Source of the DNA: Amia ocellicauda
Taxonomy: Eukaryota; Chordata; Actinopteri; Amiiformes; Amiidae
Assembly: GCF_036373705.1 (NCBI RefSeq)
Contig: NC_089867.1
Location: 5,114,501 to 5,178,500 of the forward strand
Direction of reading: 5' to 3'
DNA length: 64,000 bases
The translations under genes were made by a program, and so were the position numbers. The stretch's first letter is position 1. Each line of letters starts with the position of its first letter. The notes beneath the pieces are model-generated. The model did not search any database. It saw only the letters and a program-made list of their open reading frames with translations, and was not told the origin of the DNA. Shown here in pieces: positions 1 through 19,012 of the stretch.

Positions 1-215
1 GACAGTAGTGTGGAGTGGTCAGGGATCTGGACTCCCAAGCAGAGGGGCATGTGTTCAGTCCCAGGTGGTGGACACTGCTGTTGTACCCTTGAGCAAGGCA
101 CTGTACCCAGAATGCTCCAGTAAAGACCCAGCTGTATATGGGTAATTGTATGTTAAAATAATGTGATATATTGTAAGTTGGGGGTGTCTGCTAAGACATC
201 TAATAATAATAATGT
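1..215 (+). mobile_element. tRNA-derived SINE (V-core-like)
   Basis: The first ~215 bases read like a fish tRNA-derived SINE lying in an intron of the collagen gene. An A-box-like stretch near 7-20 is followed by a B-box-like GTTCAGTCC at about 54-62. A central core then contains TTGAGCAAGGCAC (about 91-103), a hallmark of vertebrate V-type SINE cores. The 3' end has the GTCTGCTAA motif shared with LINE tails and a short TAA repeat. The left edge may lie outside the window. The family assignment is from memory, not a library search. Confidence 0.65.
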
Positions 216-227
216 GTTTTCTCAAAG

Positions 228-3200
228 GGAAAAGTTGGTTCTATAGGCTCACCTGGATGCAAAGGAGACCCTGGTATGCAGGTAAAAAATATTTCCATTA
301 CATATCAACACTTATCCAGCTGTTCTCATATGTTCAAAATGGGCATTCATTACCTTAAACTAGATTAATCTCACCACTTCTGTAGATTACTATCTAATTT
401 TTCTTCTTTCCGTTGACCTTGAGTGTGCAGAAATAGGGTGATCAGTTTTATCAGATGATTTGAATTTGATCACAGAGCTCACAGTTGCTGTTATAGATAC
501 ATTGCACCGACCTCATTCCTCTTTGTTTCCCCAGTGCTTCATTTACTTGCTCCTGGTCCACGCTTTCTTTGAGACATAGCTGTTTTTATGGCTATAGTTG
601 GAAAGCATATGAAACAAGCTAAAGAAGGAAATGCAAGATGATAGATTATACAAATAGTGTTCAATATCCCTCACTGATACAGAAGTGTAAATCTAGTGAC
701 TGTTACATTCTCAAACAAGCTCATTCTATGTTAGATGAAAATTACTTTAATATCTAAATCTATTTTTTATTGATTGGGTTTCCTGACAGGGAGATATGGG
801 GCCAGCAGGTGACTTTGGAGTAAAGGGTGAAGCTGGAGATCCAGGGGACAAGGTATGTAGCTGGGCACTAACTCATATAACTTATTAATGTCTGGTAAAG
901 GGATTGCAGCTTCCATTATAAATATCCTGCAGAGCAAAGCAACTTATCTTAATAAAACAAAAGATCTCTAAAGTTGGCTACCGTTATTAAATGAAACAGC
1001 TATATATACCAAAATGTTTAACCTCCTCATTAACTATCTTCTTGTTAAAATGGGATTCCTTGTTTCAGTCAAACAAAATAATTTCCAAGTAATTGCCAAT
1101 GAATATTCCTTAGGATGCAGAAGCCTTTGCTTATGGAGAGGATCTTATTAATATGGTTTTATGGCAGTTCATGGGTTATGAATGGGAGTCTGATTACCTT
1201 TCCTTTCGTCGCCGACTCAGGGTTTTGCCGGACAGAGTGGCAGACCTGGAATGACGGGATTGAAGGGACTGCATGGAGAAAAGGTATAGTGCCTAAAAGA
1301 TCACTCAAGATCAACCCCCCTCTCCCATGATCAAAGACCTGAGCAGCAGCGCTTGGGGAGATTGAGTAAGACAGGATCTCTTTTGTTAACACAGGGTGTC
1401 CTCGGCTACATCGGAAATCCAGGTCTTCCGGGTCAGAAAGGATCGAAGGTATCTTATTTGGAGATTTGTAGAATTAAAACAATCTAAGTTTTTGTCAGTA
1501 ACATTCTTTTTTAAGCTTTTTGTTCTTTTCTAATTTTAAGGGGATGCCAGGACTTCCTGGGGATGTGGGTGACCTTGTAAGTATTATTTTAGTTTAAAAA
1601 CAGTGCAAACCAGTAAACCCATACAATAAACAGGCTGTACAATAAAACAATAAAAGTTGCAGTGTTTTTAAGAAAACATAGAGGACAGCAATGGTAGTTC
1701 TGGCTCAGGAGATTTGTTGTTGTTGTTGTTTCAGGGTGACTAAATCAGGCCTGGATCTGGTGCAAAAATTACCATATCATTCATCAAACTTCTGCTGGGC
1801 CATTTTTCTTTCTGTACTAATGCTGCAATTGGGGAAAAACACTTCAGAACTTGAAACCAAATGAAAATGTTGATCTATGTGTGTCCACTGTTGTATAAAG
1901 AATTAGCCCTGACCTACTGGACTTTCATTGGCAGGGTACAAGAGGTGACAGTGGGGCATCGGGTCTACGTGGTAAGACAGGGGGCAAAGGTGATAAGGTA
2001 AGCAGTGTGGCCATGTTTGTAAATTCTCATTTGGGTGAATATAACACTGTGGAACTTGTTTTAGCAGTCCTTGTTAATTGGATGTTTTATTAATCTGATG
2101 CTTTTAAGGGAGAAGTAGGCCCAGAGGGAGAGAGAGGTATGCCTGGAAACATGGGAGAGAACGGGGTCATGGTAAGTGAGAGTGGAATCTCATTTTATCT
2201 TTTCTTAACTGGCTGAAATCTTTTTGTGTCGAGGTAGGAATAAAGTCTTTTGGGTGGTTGAACAGTTGATGGCAAAAAGTATGATATTCTGTGGAAAAGT
2301 CAAAAACAGGGAGAAGGACAAACCTATAACTTCTGCTGAACATTAAAGATGAAAATGTGTATACTTTGATTTTGAGTTAAGCTTCTCAGGTTTTCTATTT
2401 TTCAGACTATATCTACCTTATCATTATATTTAAACTGAACCCCGACAACATTAGGTGAGTGCTTGACTCTGATGTAGAACTGGATATCTACAAACTCTAT
2501 CCTGCACTTTGTCTGTGATATTGTACATCAAGAATATTATTTGTACTTTGTATTATTTGTGATGAATGTTTGATCCATTCCTTTCAAGGAAGTCAGATTA
2601 CCGTTTGCCTAAGCAAAATAATGTTTAGTTGGAATAACAGTATAAAACAAATAGCTTTTATTAATTACTATTGTCTATTCCCCCATTAAGGCAGTCACTA
2701 CTCCAGCAATACTCATACTATCATTTCATTATCTGTTAATCTCTTAAAATAATAAGTTAAAGAAAAAATAAATTCAGATCAACATTTAAATACAAGATCT
2801 TCATCAGGATACCAAGCCAGCCCCTAAATTTCCAATCCCTTAATGTTCCCAGGGGCCTCCGGGTTTCCCGGGAGTAAGAGGTACACCTGGAGATACTGGA
2901 GTTGCTGGAGAAATTGTAAGTATAAAATGTACTCTTTAGTATATATTGTTCTTTAATTAATTAATTAATTAATTGTATTACTTGTACTACTTTAGTCATA
3001 CTTGTGCTATATCCATACTGTTATAAGGCATATAAATTACCTGGGTATCATAAGTTACAATGCATTTACAAAATCAACACTTACATACTAAAGTATGATA
3101 AATATGTTTTTATTTCTCTTAAACATCTCTATATTTCATTAGAACACAATTACAAAGAAAAAACACATTGTATCCCCCTTCTTGTCATAGGATAATTTAG

Positions 3201-6200
3201 CATTTGTCTGTTGTGTATATTGTACATTCATTTAAAACAATGCCGCAGGAAAATCATCTATACGGATTCATCAGTTTTCAGACCTTTCGGGTTTTCAAAC
3301 TTTTACATGAGGAAAATATACACAGCATTCTAGTCCTGAAGCAACACTGAACAGTCTGTGCTCGGACCTGAAGGATCTGTTTGTCTCATTGTTCCATCAA
3401 AAGGAAAAGAGCACTAAAATGCAAATCTTTTAAAAGAGGTATCAACATAAAACCGTCAGTAACCCTGTTTCAAAAGGTGTACCTTCCCCTCATTCCCTCT
3501 TTCATTACAGTGCTGTAGTCGGTGATGTAGTCCACTGTGTCCAATGTGTTGCTTTTTGTCTAAATCATTCCTGTCCCAGCACAATTTAGGATTAAAAATA
3601 ACATATTTTTACATATTAACAGTTTCATATTATTCTGTGCAGAATTCGGGTCAGAATGTCATGGAAGCTTTTGGTATTAGAGAAATATGGGTCCTTCTTT
3701 TCCTTTTCGCAAACTGTGTGCTAGCTGCCAACCTTTACACAGCCAATTAGCCCACAGTTTACCCACAGGGGGAAATCAGAACTGTAAAGTTACCCTTTAA
3801 TTGTTTTGAAGGTAGTTTATCTCATAAATATTTAAATAAATGGAAACTTGTTCTTATTAGGGGTCCAACGGGGAGGCAGGTGATTTTGGACCAAGAGGAG
3901 ACACTGGGGATCCAGGGGCCAAGGTGAGCGCTTCAGGCCTGCTTCAAGTAATAGCAGGCCCGAGTCACACAGTGTGTACACATGCTCTCCGTTCTTACAC
4001 AAAAGGCTTTAAAAGTATATAGACTGCTGGAAACCTGAATGCCTCTGTGGGAGGGAGTGTGAAAGAAGCAGCTTTTGCTCTGCTTTTCTCAGTTGACAGG
4101 TCATCTGCAATTTCCAGGTGTTTTAAGTGACCAAACATACTTCTGCAATTACCCTTCATGTTTATTTATACCGAATTAATTATTTAAACTTTGACAACAT
4201 AATGCTCAATTTTTCAATAGTAATTGGTGCAAAGTGGGTCTTATTTTCAAATAAGTCTTAATACATATACTTGTGGCAGTGAGTTCCTTGGAAATATGGA
4301 AATATTGACCAAGATGCACTATTAATGCAGCTGTGAATCGTTTTTTGTTAATTCCAGGGGGACCAAGGAAAAGACGGCTACAACTATGTGGGTCCTAGAG
4401 GAACACAGGTATGGTAAAGTTTAGTGGAATGTGTTATTGCTATTAAATATATACACACATATACACGTTGAAATCCGTAGACAGAAGTATATAGCCCTTT
4501 GTTTTTTTACTCAATCCAATCAATGTTCACAGTTTTCTCTAGGCCGAATCAGTTTCCAGCAAATCTGAAAAGATTTCAGTGACACTTAAGTATACCTTAA
4601 TAATCACTTTTTATACAATTCAATGACTTTCATCATAACACAATTTCAAATACAGGCTATGAATAGGTTTGGCTACAAATGTATGTGACTAAGGCTCCTT
4701 TCCATCTGTATTCAGGGAGACAGAGGGGATCCTGGTTTGCAGGGACTACAGGTGAGTTTCTGTATTTGCTGTATTTGTACGTGTCATGGGTACTCGGCAA
4801 AGGAGAATATCACTGCTCTGGGAGTGTGGGAGGTCACAGGTGAACTCTTGGTAGCAGCAATTCACATGTTAATATCATAAGCCATCATCAGTTTAGATAA
4901 ATCTAGCCAAGACCCTAAATCATTGATAGGTGCAACACTGTGAGGGTTGTTAAATGTTATGGATTTCACATAAGAGTGTGTGTGACCTGAAATTACTGTA
5001 ATCATGTTAGGAATAAGGGTGAAACTGACTTGGTACATGTTCTTGCACGGTCTTAATTTCAGTAACACTTACATTAAATACAGTGACAGGGGACTCTTAA
5101 TGGCTGCCATCCTCAGTTTCCTAAATGCACTTAATGCATTCAAACTAATTAGAAGCCTTATCCAACATAAACCATCTGGATAGTGTTTACTAACCAATGG
5201 CAAGGTGGAAATATTCCTGGTGTTTCCCAAAAGAAATGTCCAAAATCTCGAGTTGTAGAAATACAAAGAACAGGCCCCAAAAGTGGCAATATGAGACTGA
5301 GGTACAGAGTTCTGTATGAGCAGAACGTGGCAAAACTTCAGAAAGGTACCAAGGTGAATGTCCCTGTCCCGAATCCTCCACCTCTCTAGGATAGATTTGA
5401 TCTGTTATGTCTTGTATTTTAAGCTGTTAATGAGCATTAGTATCCAGAGAGCTTGATGACTAGACCACAACATAAATTTAATCCAACTTGGCAGGTGTGT
5501 AAAGCTAAAGTGTCTGTAAAAAATAATCCCTGTTTTACACAGCAATTTATCCACAATAAGTAAGTACTGCATTCCATTGCCATACTGCCATTTTCTTGTA
5601 TTGCCCTCTCCCTCAACTGGCTTACCTGAACTTCTTTTCTAGGGGTCTAGAGGGTATTATGGAGAGAAAGGAGGACATGGCCCTAAAGGAACCCCAGGAG
5701 ATGCAGTGAGTATCACACACTGGGGACCAATTCAAGCAGTGTAATTTTTCATGATTCCTATGTTCTTATCTTAATGTGTAATGGATTATGGATGGACTAA
5801 GACGTAGTGTATACATTGCCTGCTTACTGGATGCGGCCTACCTATGTTATGTTTTGTTTTGAATCTGTTAAGCATGTGAACAGACTGGTATTGTAAGGAA
5901 TAAACATTACACAACTTGATAAATTACCCTGCAAGGTGGTGGATAGCCAGAGCGATTTGTATTATGTCCTGGGTGGGGCTGACTTATGGTGCAGCCCAGT
6001 GCTGCGAATGGGTCTGATGGGTCTGTGTTGGCTGCAGGGAGATCCAGGCCCCGAGGGGGAGCCAGGCGACAGAGGGGTGAGAGGTCAGCCTGGACCACCT
6101 GTGAGTAAAGGCAAAACAACATTTACAGAAAATCCCATGTATTACTAATGCAGTATGTTGGGAATCAGTGAATGTGTCATTACCTTTGTCAGAGCTTATC

Positions 6201-8870
6201 ATATTGAGTTACATTCACTGTAAATCAGGTATATCTCTCCTAAACATATAAGCAATTCAATGGTGTTTTAGTCTGCAATATTTTTTTTAAATGTACTGTA
6301 CTGTATGCTTTTTTGTACTTTTAACACTGTTAGCACTGTTGGAGAGTAGGGTGTGTTTTTAATTTGCCATTGATGTGCCCTAGGGTTCACCTGGGAGCCG
6401 AGGAGCCTCTGGTTTAACTGTGAGTTTTGTTCAATTCAATTAAAATCCCTTGAAATGGTTGTACCCTTAGCACATGGTTTTGGTTGATCTATTGCTACCT
6501 GTCTTGTGTCTCTCTCTTCTCTCTGCCCCAGGAGTGCGAAATAATGGGATTTGTGAGAGAAACATGTGGTTGCTGTGGTGAGAGTTTCATTTCATTTCCA
6601 CAGTACATTTTATTTGTGGATTTTTCTTCATTTTCAAACATTTGTAATTTTAATTAATTCTCATATGTATTGAAACAGTTTTACAAAAAAATTGATATAA
6701 CTAAACCTCCGTGACCTTTTTTTTTTGCTTAGAAATTCTCTACTGAAAGGAACCTTATTAAAAAAGCATTGTAGAAGCAACGTGTATGCCCATGTTTTCA
6801 CATAGAGTGTACTACTACAACTACAACCACATCCACTGCTGCAGAAAAATAATAGTCATCATTTGTGTGAAGATGAAAGTTGTTACTGTTGCTTTTTTGC
6901 CCTGTAGACTGTGAAAAACTGTGCCCTGCTGTGGACCTAGTGTTTGTGATTGACAGCTCGGAAAGTATTGGAAAATCCAACTTCAGCCTTGCCAAAAACT
7001 TTGTTATCAGTGTGGCAAACAGACTAGGGAAAATGGCAAAGAATATTTCTGATGTATCAGGTATGTTTCAAAAACTAAAATCAGCAGGCATTTTATTCAA
7101 TGATTATATGTAGCTATTTTATAAATGTATTATATTGTGAAAATGCAATAAAAATTACCAAAGTAAACATTTAGTAAGAGGGTACCTATCTGTGGTCTAT
7201 ATAGTTGCAAGTTCCTTTTAATATAAAATAATGCCATAAGCTGTTATAACAGCTTTATATGTTTTTTTACATTGACCAAAACTGTGGATCATTTAGAGCC
7301 TTGGACAGTTCATGTTAAGAGAGTATTCAAATATAAACACTTAATGCGTATTATATGTGTTTAGGTTCCCGGCTGGGGGTAGTGCAGTACAGCCATCAGG
7401 ATGCTGTACAGGCGATACGGATGGATGATCCGGATGTAACATCGATCACCAGTTTCAAAGCCAAAGTCAAAGCAATGGAGTGGATAGCCGGGGGGACATG
7501 GACACCCTCTGCCCTGAAGTTCACCTACGATAACCTGATAATGCCAGGGAGACGACTGCGCACCAAGGTGGTGGCCATTGTCATAACAGACGGACGTTAC
7601 GACCCCAAAGACGTGGACAACCTGGAAGCCCTTTGCAAAGGAGTGGAGGTGTACGCCATTGCAATTGGCGACATGTTTGACACCAGTGCAGAAAGACAGT
7701 CTTTGGAGAAAATCGCCTGCAATACAGGTGACAGAGTGAAGACGCTCAGCGTGTATGCCGATCTGACTGCAGAAGAGTTCCTGGAGGAAATTGAACAAAT
7801 CCTTTGTCCAGGTATGTTTTATCTTTTATTTTTTTCTCCCTTTCAGGAAAATAGATTCCAGCTTTGTGAATCTGTGCTGGCAGCTCTTTAACCACACCTC
7901 ATTTGCAATTTTTCAGAAGCCGATCATATCTGCCCAGACATGAAATGTTCCACAGGTAAGGATTTTACTTATTTGATCCCCTTTGGTATTTTATGTGTAA
8001 TTAACTAATTACCTGGAAAACAAAATCACATTCTTCTCAAATAAATGCACATGACAGCTGGAAAATTATGTTTAGGTTCCATCTCTAGGGTAAAAGTAGG
8101 TACAAAATGACTTATTTCATACCCAAAGCATTAATCTAATCACATTTTCTCAGTATTATTCATTAGATAGTTGTATTGGGTTGCCTTACAAGTAGTAAAA
8201 AAGTTGTTATCTACCTATCTCTGTCTATATCTATGTATTGATTTATTGTGCTGTTGCCCCAGCTCTCCAGGTGGCTCCTCTTGTGCAACGCCCCGTTGAC
8301 ATCCTGTTCCTAGTGGATGGCTCAGAAAGAACCGGAGCCGAAAACTTTGGCTCTGTCCTGCACTTCATCGAGCAGGTCTCTCAGGAGATCAGGCTGGCCA
8401 GGAAGGAGAATGACTATAAAGGAGCACGTCTAGCTGTGCTGCAATATGGAGGGGAGCAAGAGCCAGATGTGCTGCTAGATTTCTCTCACAGTGAGACCAC
8501 CATTCGCTCCCTCATCAGCAAGGCTGTTTATCGAGACTCGTCCTCCGTGTTAGGAAATGCCATTCTGTTTGCTGTAGATAATGTAGTGAACAACCGTAAC
8601 AGTCAATTCAGAGGAGTGCGGAAGAACGCCGAGGTCTCCTTTGTCTTCGTCACAGATGGCATAACTCGTGACCAAAACATCGAGGAAGGCATAGAAGCCA
8701 TGAGGAAGGCAAACGTGGTCAGCTCTGCAATTGCCGTTGGGCCCGATGTGGACCACAACATATTAGCTCAACTGGTTTTCAAAGATAAAGCCCTGATTTT
8801 TCATCTGAAACGCTACGCTGACCTGGTTTCCACAAGAGTTGTCAAACACATTGTGCATTGTCTCGGCTAA
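228..8870 (+). CDS. Collagen VI alpha-2-like chain, 3' part of gene
   Basis: Extracellular-matrix collagen chain; the 5' end lies outside the window. Coding exons seen: 228-281, 790-852, 1221-1283, 1395-1448, 1541-1576, 1935-1997, 2109-2171, 2853-2915, 3861-3923, 4358-4408, 4716-4751, 5643-5705, 6038-6100, 6384-6419, 6532-6577, 6908-7060, 7365-7811, 7917-7955, 8263-8870 (TAA). The first 14 exons encode 257 residues of Gly-X-Y repeat, in unit sizes of 36, 54 and 63 bp plus one of 51 bp that breaks the repeat (GYNYV). RGD occurs three times (exons at 1935, 3861 and 4716) and one Cys lies in the helix (exon at 228). A Cys cluster ending CGCCDCEKLC leads into VWA domain 1, with a complete DxSxS metal site. 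VWA domain 2 has DGSER, as does human COL6A2. The two-VWA C-terminus and ECxxM...RETCGCC linker fit COL6A2 better than COL6A1. About 78 helix residues and the N-terminal VWA are expected upstream. I leave the symbol empty because it could be true col6a2 or a paralogue. Introns otherwise hold only AT-rich sequence, apart from the SINE at the left edge. Confidence 0.88.
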
Positions 8871-10090
8871 ATTCAGGCCGATATCTCAGTCATACCCTAC
8901 AGTCCTAATTATAAAACACACTTCCCTGAAACAAGATGACCTGTTAAGTTACGCCTTTTTCTCTTTCCAGATTCTCACAGTAAATGTTCAGATTCAATGC
9001 TTTTTTGAGACACAGATATTTCATCCATATCGAGATTTAGTTCAATCTTTCATCATTAATGTTTTAAATTTAGAAAATGGGAGAGCAAATTTTGCCCTGC
9101 AGCAGACATATTTTGAAAATCATCCTGTGCATGTGGCATGTTTTAAAAGATAACCTTGAGTCAGTGTAATTGTATCAGGGAATTAATTGTCTTTTTGATT
9201 TAATTGAAAGTGTAATGCTAGAGCATGATTTGTGAGAAGCTATTTGGCACGTGTTCATTTTAAGATTGTAAATTATAAAAATATTTAGTGGTTTGACCTC
9301 CAGAATGTATTATTCTACACATGGAGATGTACCAGACCTTGATAACTTCATTAGCATTATATTCTAGCTCACTTTCAGACCCATAAAGTGATAAATTTTA
9401 CACCCTTATTTCTTACATGTTTTTTTCTCTCAATGTACTTACTTAGATTTAGGAATTGGGGAAATCATATCCCTGCCTATATCTCAGTCATAAAATGTTT
9501 ATTTCACTATTCTAGTTTGCCTTATTCTTCCTGAATTCTCTGAGATACTGGCAAAGATCTGTGACCTTTTTTGCACATTTGAAAGTGGTGCTTCTCTTGT
9601 TCAGTATTAGAAAGTTGGTACAGATCACTGAAGGGCTTGTGTGTTTATTTAACTAAAGGGCACTAATGAAGCTTGTAGACTTTCTAATGTTTAAGAACTT
9701 GGTATTTTCACAGATGTTCTGGTACGAGTGCATGCTCGTCTTTACAGAAGTCTAGGTCTAACTAGAGGGACTTGTTTTGAGACACACAACTGTCAGTTTA
9801 ATATTAACCCCCTCTAGTTAAACCTTTTGAATGATTTCTGCAAGTGAAGAAAACACTAGGGAATCTGAAATCTGAAATCTGTTCTAATTCGTATTATATC
9901 GCCACCTTTTTGAAATACCACAAATGTAACATGTATTCTCTTTGCTTTCCTCAGTGGTGAGAATATCCTTGTTTTCACACTATCAGCTTGCAGATTTGTT
10001 TTATACTGGCACTGTATTGCTTTAATTGCCTTTCTTCCCTGTTGTAAATATAAAATGATACAGTAATCCAGTACATTAAATAAAAGAGGT
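8871..10090 (+). other. Probable 3' UTR of collagen VI alpha-2-like gene
   Basis: AT-rich sequence after the TAA, with no long conserved reading frame and no splice signals I would trust. It runs to an AATAAA at 10079-10084, which is the likely polyadenylation signal. The remaining 400 bases up to mrpl32 hold nothing recognisable. Confidence 0.55.
10079..10084 (+). terminator. Poly(A) signal of collagen VI-like gene
   Basis: Canonical AATAAA about 1.2 kb after the collagen stop codon, followed by a GT/T-rich stretch. It is the last canonical signal before the convergent mrpl32 gene. Confidence 0.55.
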
Positions 10091-10495
10091 TCTTTGTAAA
10101 GTTACTGTTCTGTTTTTTAATTATCATATTGTTTTATGCCACCAGGTCCAAGGTTTATACTTACAGAGCAGGTACATGGACAATATGAATATATTATAAT
10201 TACTACTACCATTTATTGGCACCATTAGTTCTTGCCATGTATTCCCAATACATTGCAACCCTGAAGTGCTGTCAATTTCTAAATAAAAATACAATACTGC
10301 AGGAAATCATATTGATAAAATTAACATAGGTAAATAAGGCCATTCAAAAAAGTACTGTAGTGCTTCAATGACAAGATACACAGTACATTATACCAAGTCC
10401 TGCCCTGTAGCCCTTCAAAAGCTCCCTAGCAAGTGTAACAAAGTAAACTGAAAAAGAAGAACTACACATTCAGCGAGCTGTACCATAAGACAACA

Positions 10496-10501
10496 TTTAT
10501 T
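10496..10501 (-). terminator. Poly(A) signal of mrpl32
   Basis: AATAAA on the minus strand only about 22 bases after the mrpl32 stop, implying a very short 3' UTR. The collagen and mrpl32 genes are convergent here. Confidence 0.6.
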
Positions 10502-10522
10502 ACGAGCGAGAAATCGACACAT

Positions 10523-12720
10523 TCAGTACTGAGTAAACCAGGATGGACGCTTCCTTTTTGTCTCTACGATTCTTTTCCCCTCGTCCACCTCGCTGGGCTT
10601 CTCGTTCTCGTACAGAACGACAGTCTCCACATGCGGGCTGTTAAAGGGCTTTTCTTCCATCGCCTGGATCTGTCCTCGAATCAAAGCCGTCTCCCTCCGT
10701 ACTCTCTCATAGCAGAAACCGCACAACACGTGCTTCAGTTTTAGATGCCCGCATTCTGGGCATGGCACAATATTTGTCTGGAAGAAAAACAGACGGAATA
10801 TAAAGCCTGAATCTACATTGATATGCTGTTCCCGTCACCTATGATGGAAGAATACATAGGGGTCACATCACTACACATCACATGACTATTCATTGTGTGC
10901 TAGTTAATGATTATTCTTCTGAAAACACTGCAACTCTACCAAAAACCCATTTCACATAATGTAATGGGAAATATAACATTGCTCTCAGCTGATTAACCAT
11001 TATAAAAACAAATCTGACATTTAAATTACAGTAGAAGTTCACATTTACAGTTTAATTAAAAAGCATGACTGGTGAGAATGTCCCAGCTGTGCAGTATTTT
11101 AAATCCACCATTATCCACCATAATCACACAATGCAATAAAGAAGTGTTATTGAAGTTAAATGCAAGAGCTTCATGTGTATCTGGGCAATGCTAAACATGT
11201 GAATTGGATGGATCTGCAAAGGAATGCTATTTTACTGGTGAGTAAGGAGACAGTTCCAGTGATTGTTGAATTGGACAACAAACAAACATAGGGGGACTAG
11301 ATCCTACTTCTACATTCAAGCCATTTTACAGTAAATTTAACAACAAAATTACATCAAATTTCACCAACATTAGATTTCTTTAGACTTCAGATCTGGTCTT
11401 ATTATGGTCTTATTATGGTCTTATTTAAAAGGAGAAAGGCACCTTAATTGGGATGAGATTGGCAGGGTTTCGTCTGCGGCAGCGGTTTACTTCAATGGTG
11501 CGTCTCTTCTTGGGAGCAGCCATCCAGAAAATGTTATCCAGAAAACTGGGAACTTCATCCTGTTCAAGTGTGGACTTGGGCTGGGGGAGGAGACAGGGAC
11601 CCTGTACAGCCAAAGCGGGGACTATAAACCAAAATGGGATAACAGCAAGAGACCACGGGTTATTCAAAGGTTTACCATAAAGCAAATACTTCTGCACTGC
11701 AGACACAAAATACCACTGTAGGAGAGTGGGACACTTTCCATTTAAAATTAATTACCATTTATATAATATAGCACCACAAACCTTAATCAATTAATGCATC
11801 TATTTTGAGAAAATATCAAACGTACACACACAGTATAAGAAAAATGCATGTTGAACTAAATTGCAACACTTGTTGGTCTATATGCTTTGCATGATTCTTG
11901 TCCAGCAGTATACCTGTTCATGCTACAAAAATCCAGAAAATACTCATCACAGCTTCAATTGAGAAATAGAAACAGTACATCAGGGGTGGATGAACCAAAC
12001 AGTATAATATTCAGAGCATTGAGCCACTTTATATTGAGAACCTACTGCAGGAAGAACTAACACAAGGGAAATCTGAGCTGAAACGGCGCAGAGGCAGTTA
12101 ATACACAATCGGGTATGAAATAACACAAATAAGAGCTGAGGAGCAGGAGAAATAAAATACGACTTTAAATCAACGGATTTGATCATCTTTAAAATATGCT
12201 TTACGTCTATAGTAGGAAGTGCAGGTGTGCCAGGGAACTAGGAGAAATACAGATTGAGACGATCGTCAGCTACGGGTCGTCAAACATCAACTGCATATGC
12301 TTAAAGAGAATAGTGGATATATGTAGTTTGTGTGTGATTTAAGAATAAAAATACATTCATAATAAAAGCATATTATTCTAGTCAAGGACGTAAATGAGGA
12401 TCTGCTGCATACTGATGAGTGTTATGGCTCTTGGTGGAAATGCTGCACTAGTTATGCTGTTATTATGTCCATGTCAAACTTCACATCAGTGATCTATTAA
12501 ATTGAGTTGCTTTGTTGGGATTCAATTATGACCGAAATCATAAGTGTCTCTACGAGCAGCTAGAATTACCCAATCAAGTAGCCTAGTGGTGCCTAATAAT
12601 AAAATAGCGTACTGATATAAACTTACCCAAATTCCTCTCAAACCCCACAGTCTGAAGAACTCGCTGTTCAAAGCTTATCAATGAACGTCTCAAAAAACAG
12701 ATAAACCCCGCCACACTCAT
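10523..12720 (-). CDS. mrpl32: Mitochondrial ribosomal protein L32 (bL32m)
   Basis: Component of the large subunit of the mitochondrial ribosome. Three exons on the minus strand: 12720-12627 (starts ATG), 11696-11443 and 10777-10523 (stop), giving 200 residues (human about 188). The N-terminus is Arg-rich and amphipathic with no acidic run before residue 18, as expected for a matrix-targeting presequence. The family core [19 protein letters not shown] follows; in yeast and mammals the precursor is cleaved just before this region by the m-AAA protease. A zinc ribbon is formed by Cys122/Cys125 and Cys135/Cys138 (CPEC and CGFC). The C-terminus ends RKRPSWFTQ, nearly as in human. Phases are 1 and 0 and the frame closes without error. 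The 870-bp intron 1 and 660-bp intron 2 contain nothing recognised. The gene shares a promoter with psma2. Confidence 0.95.
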
Positions 12721-13133
12721 TTTCATCTCCCCTACCTACCCCCCGACTAAAGTTAAAGCATGTCAGGGTCACACATGCACTGCGACTGCGCAGATATTAT
12801 GGATTATGGGAACATTTACAGAGAACTCTGGGAAAAGTAGTTTACTTGCGCTGCCGTGATTTCCCGTAACACGTGTTCTCTAGAAGTAAAAACGAATTTA
12901 CTTTATTCAAGTTATTTGTCTCATACTAAATCGATTATATGATTACACTTATAATAGCTGTCCATTCTATGTAATTTGTATGCTCGCATATTACCTGGAA
13001 CAAATGCTGGGAATTGTAGTTTTTTCTTTGTTTGGCGAAATAATAATTATCCCAGAATGCACCGCGAGACGTTGTTTCAGCCAATCACGCTGCATGTCTG
13101 TGCTGCGTGAGTTCCCCCGGCAAGTGAGCGAAA
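12721..13133. promoter_or_regulatory. Bidirectional promoter mrpl32 / psma2
   Basis: 413 bp separate the two start codons, which face away from each other. Within it are two matches to the ZNF143/SBS element on the minus strand: ACTACAATTCCCAGCA (complement of 13005-13020) and a weaker ACTACTTTTCCCAGAG near 12825-12841. There is also a CCAAT box at 13081-13085, an NRF1-like TGCGACTGCGCA at 12781-12792, and a further CCCAGAATGCA half-site near 13051-13061. No TATA box is evident. This set is typical of housekeeping divergent promoters. The motif reading is by eye. Confidence 0.6.
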
Positions 13134-18867
<5,734 letters not shown>

Positions 18868-19012
18868 AATACCATCAGCATCAAGTTTACCTGGTCTGGG
18901 ATTTTGTTTTGTTGAATTTATTGGTGAAACCTACACACTTACAAATACTGTATTTTCAGCTGAGAAACATTTTTATCATTTGTATTTTCTTCCCTCTTAA
19001 TAGAAAGCTACC

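Noticed and set aside
5183-5389. 68-codon frame inside a collagen intron
   Set aside because: It lacks the Gly-X-Y pattern and the flanking exons splice in phase without it.
8839-9153. 104-codon frame overlapping the collagen stop
   Set aside because: It is in another frame in the 3' UTR with random-looking composition.
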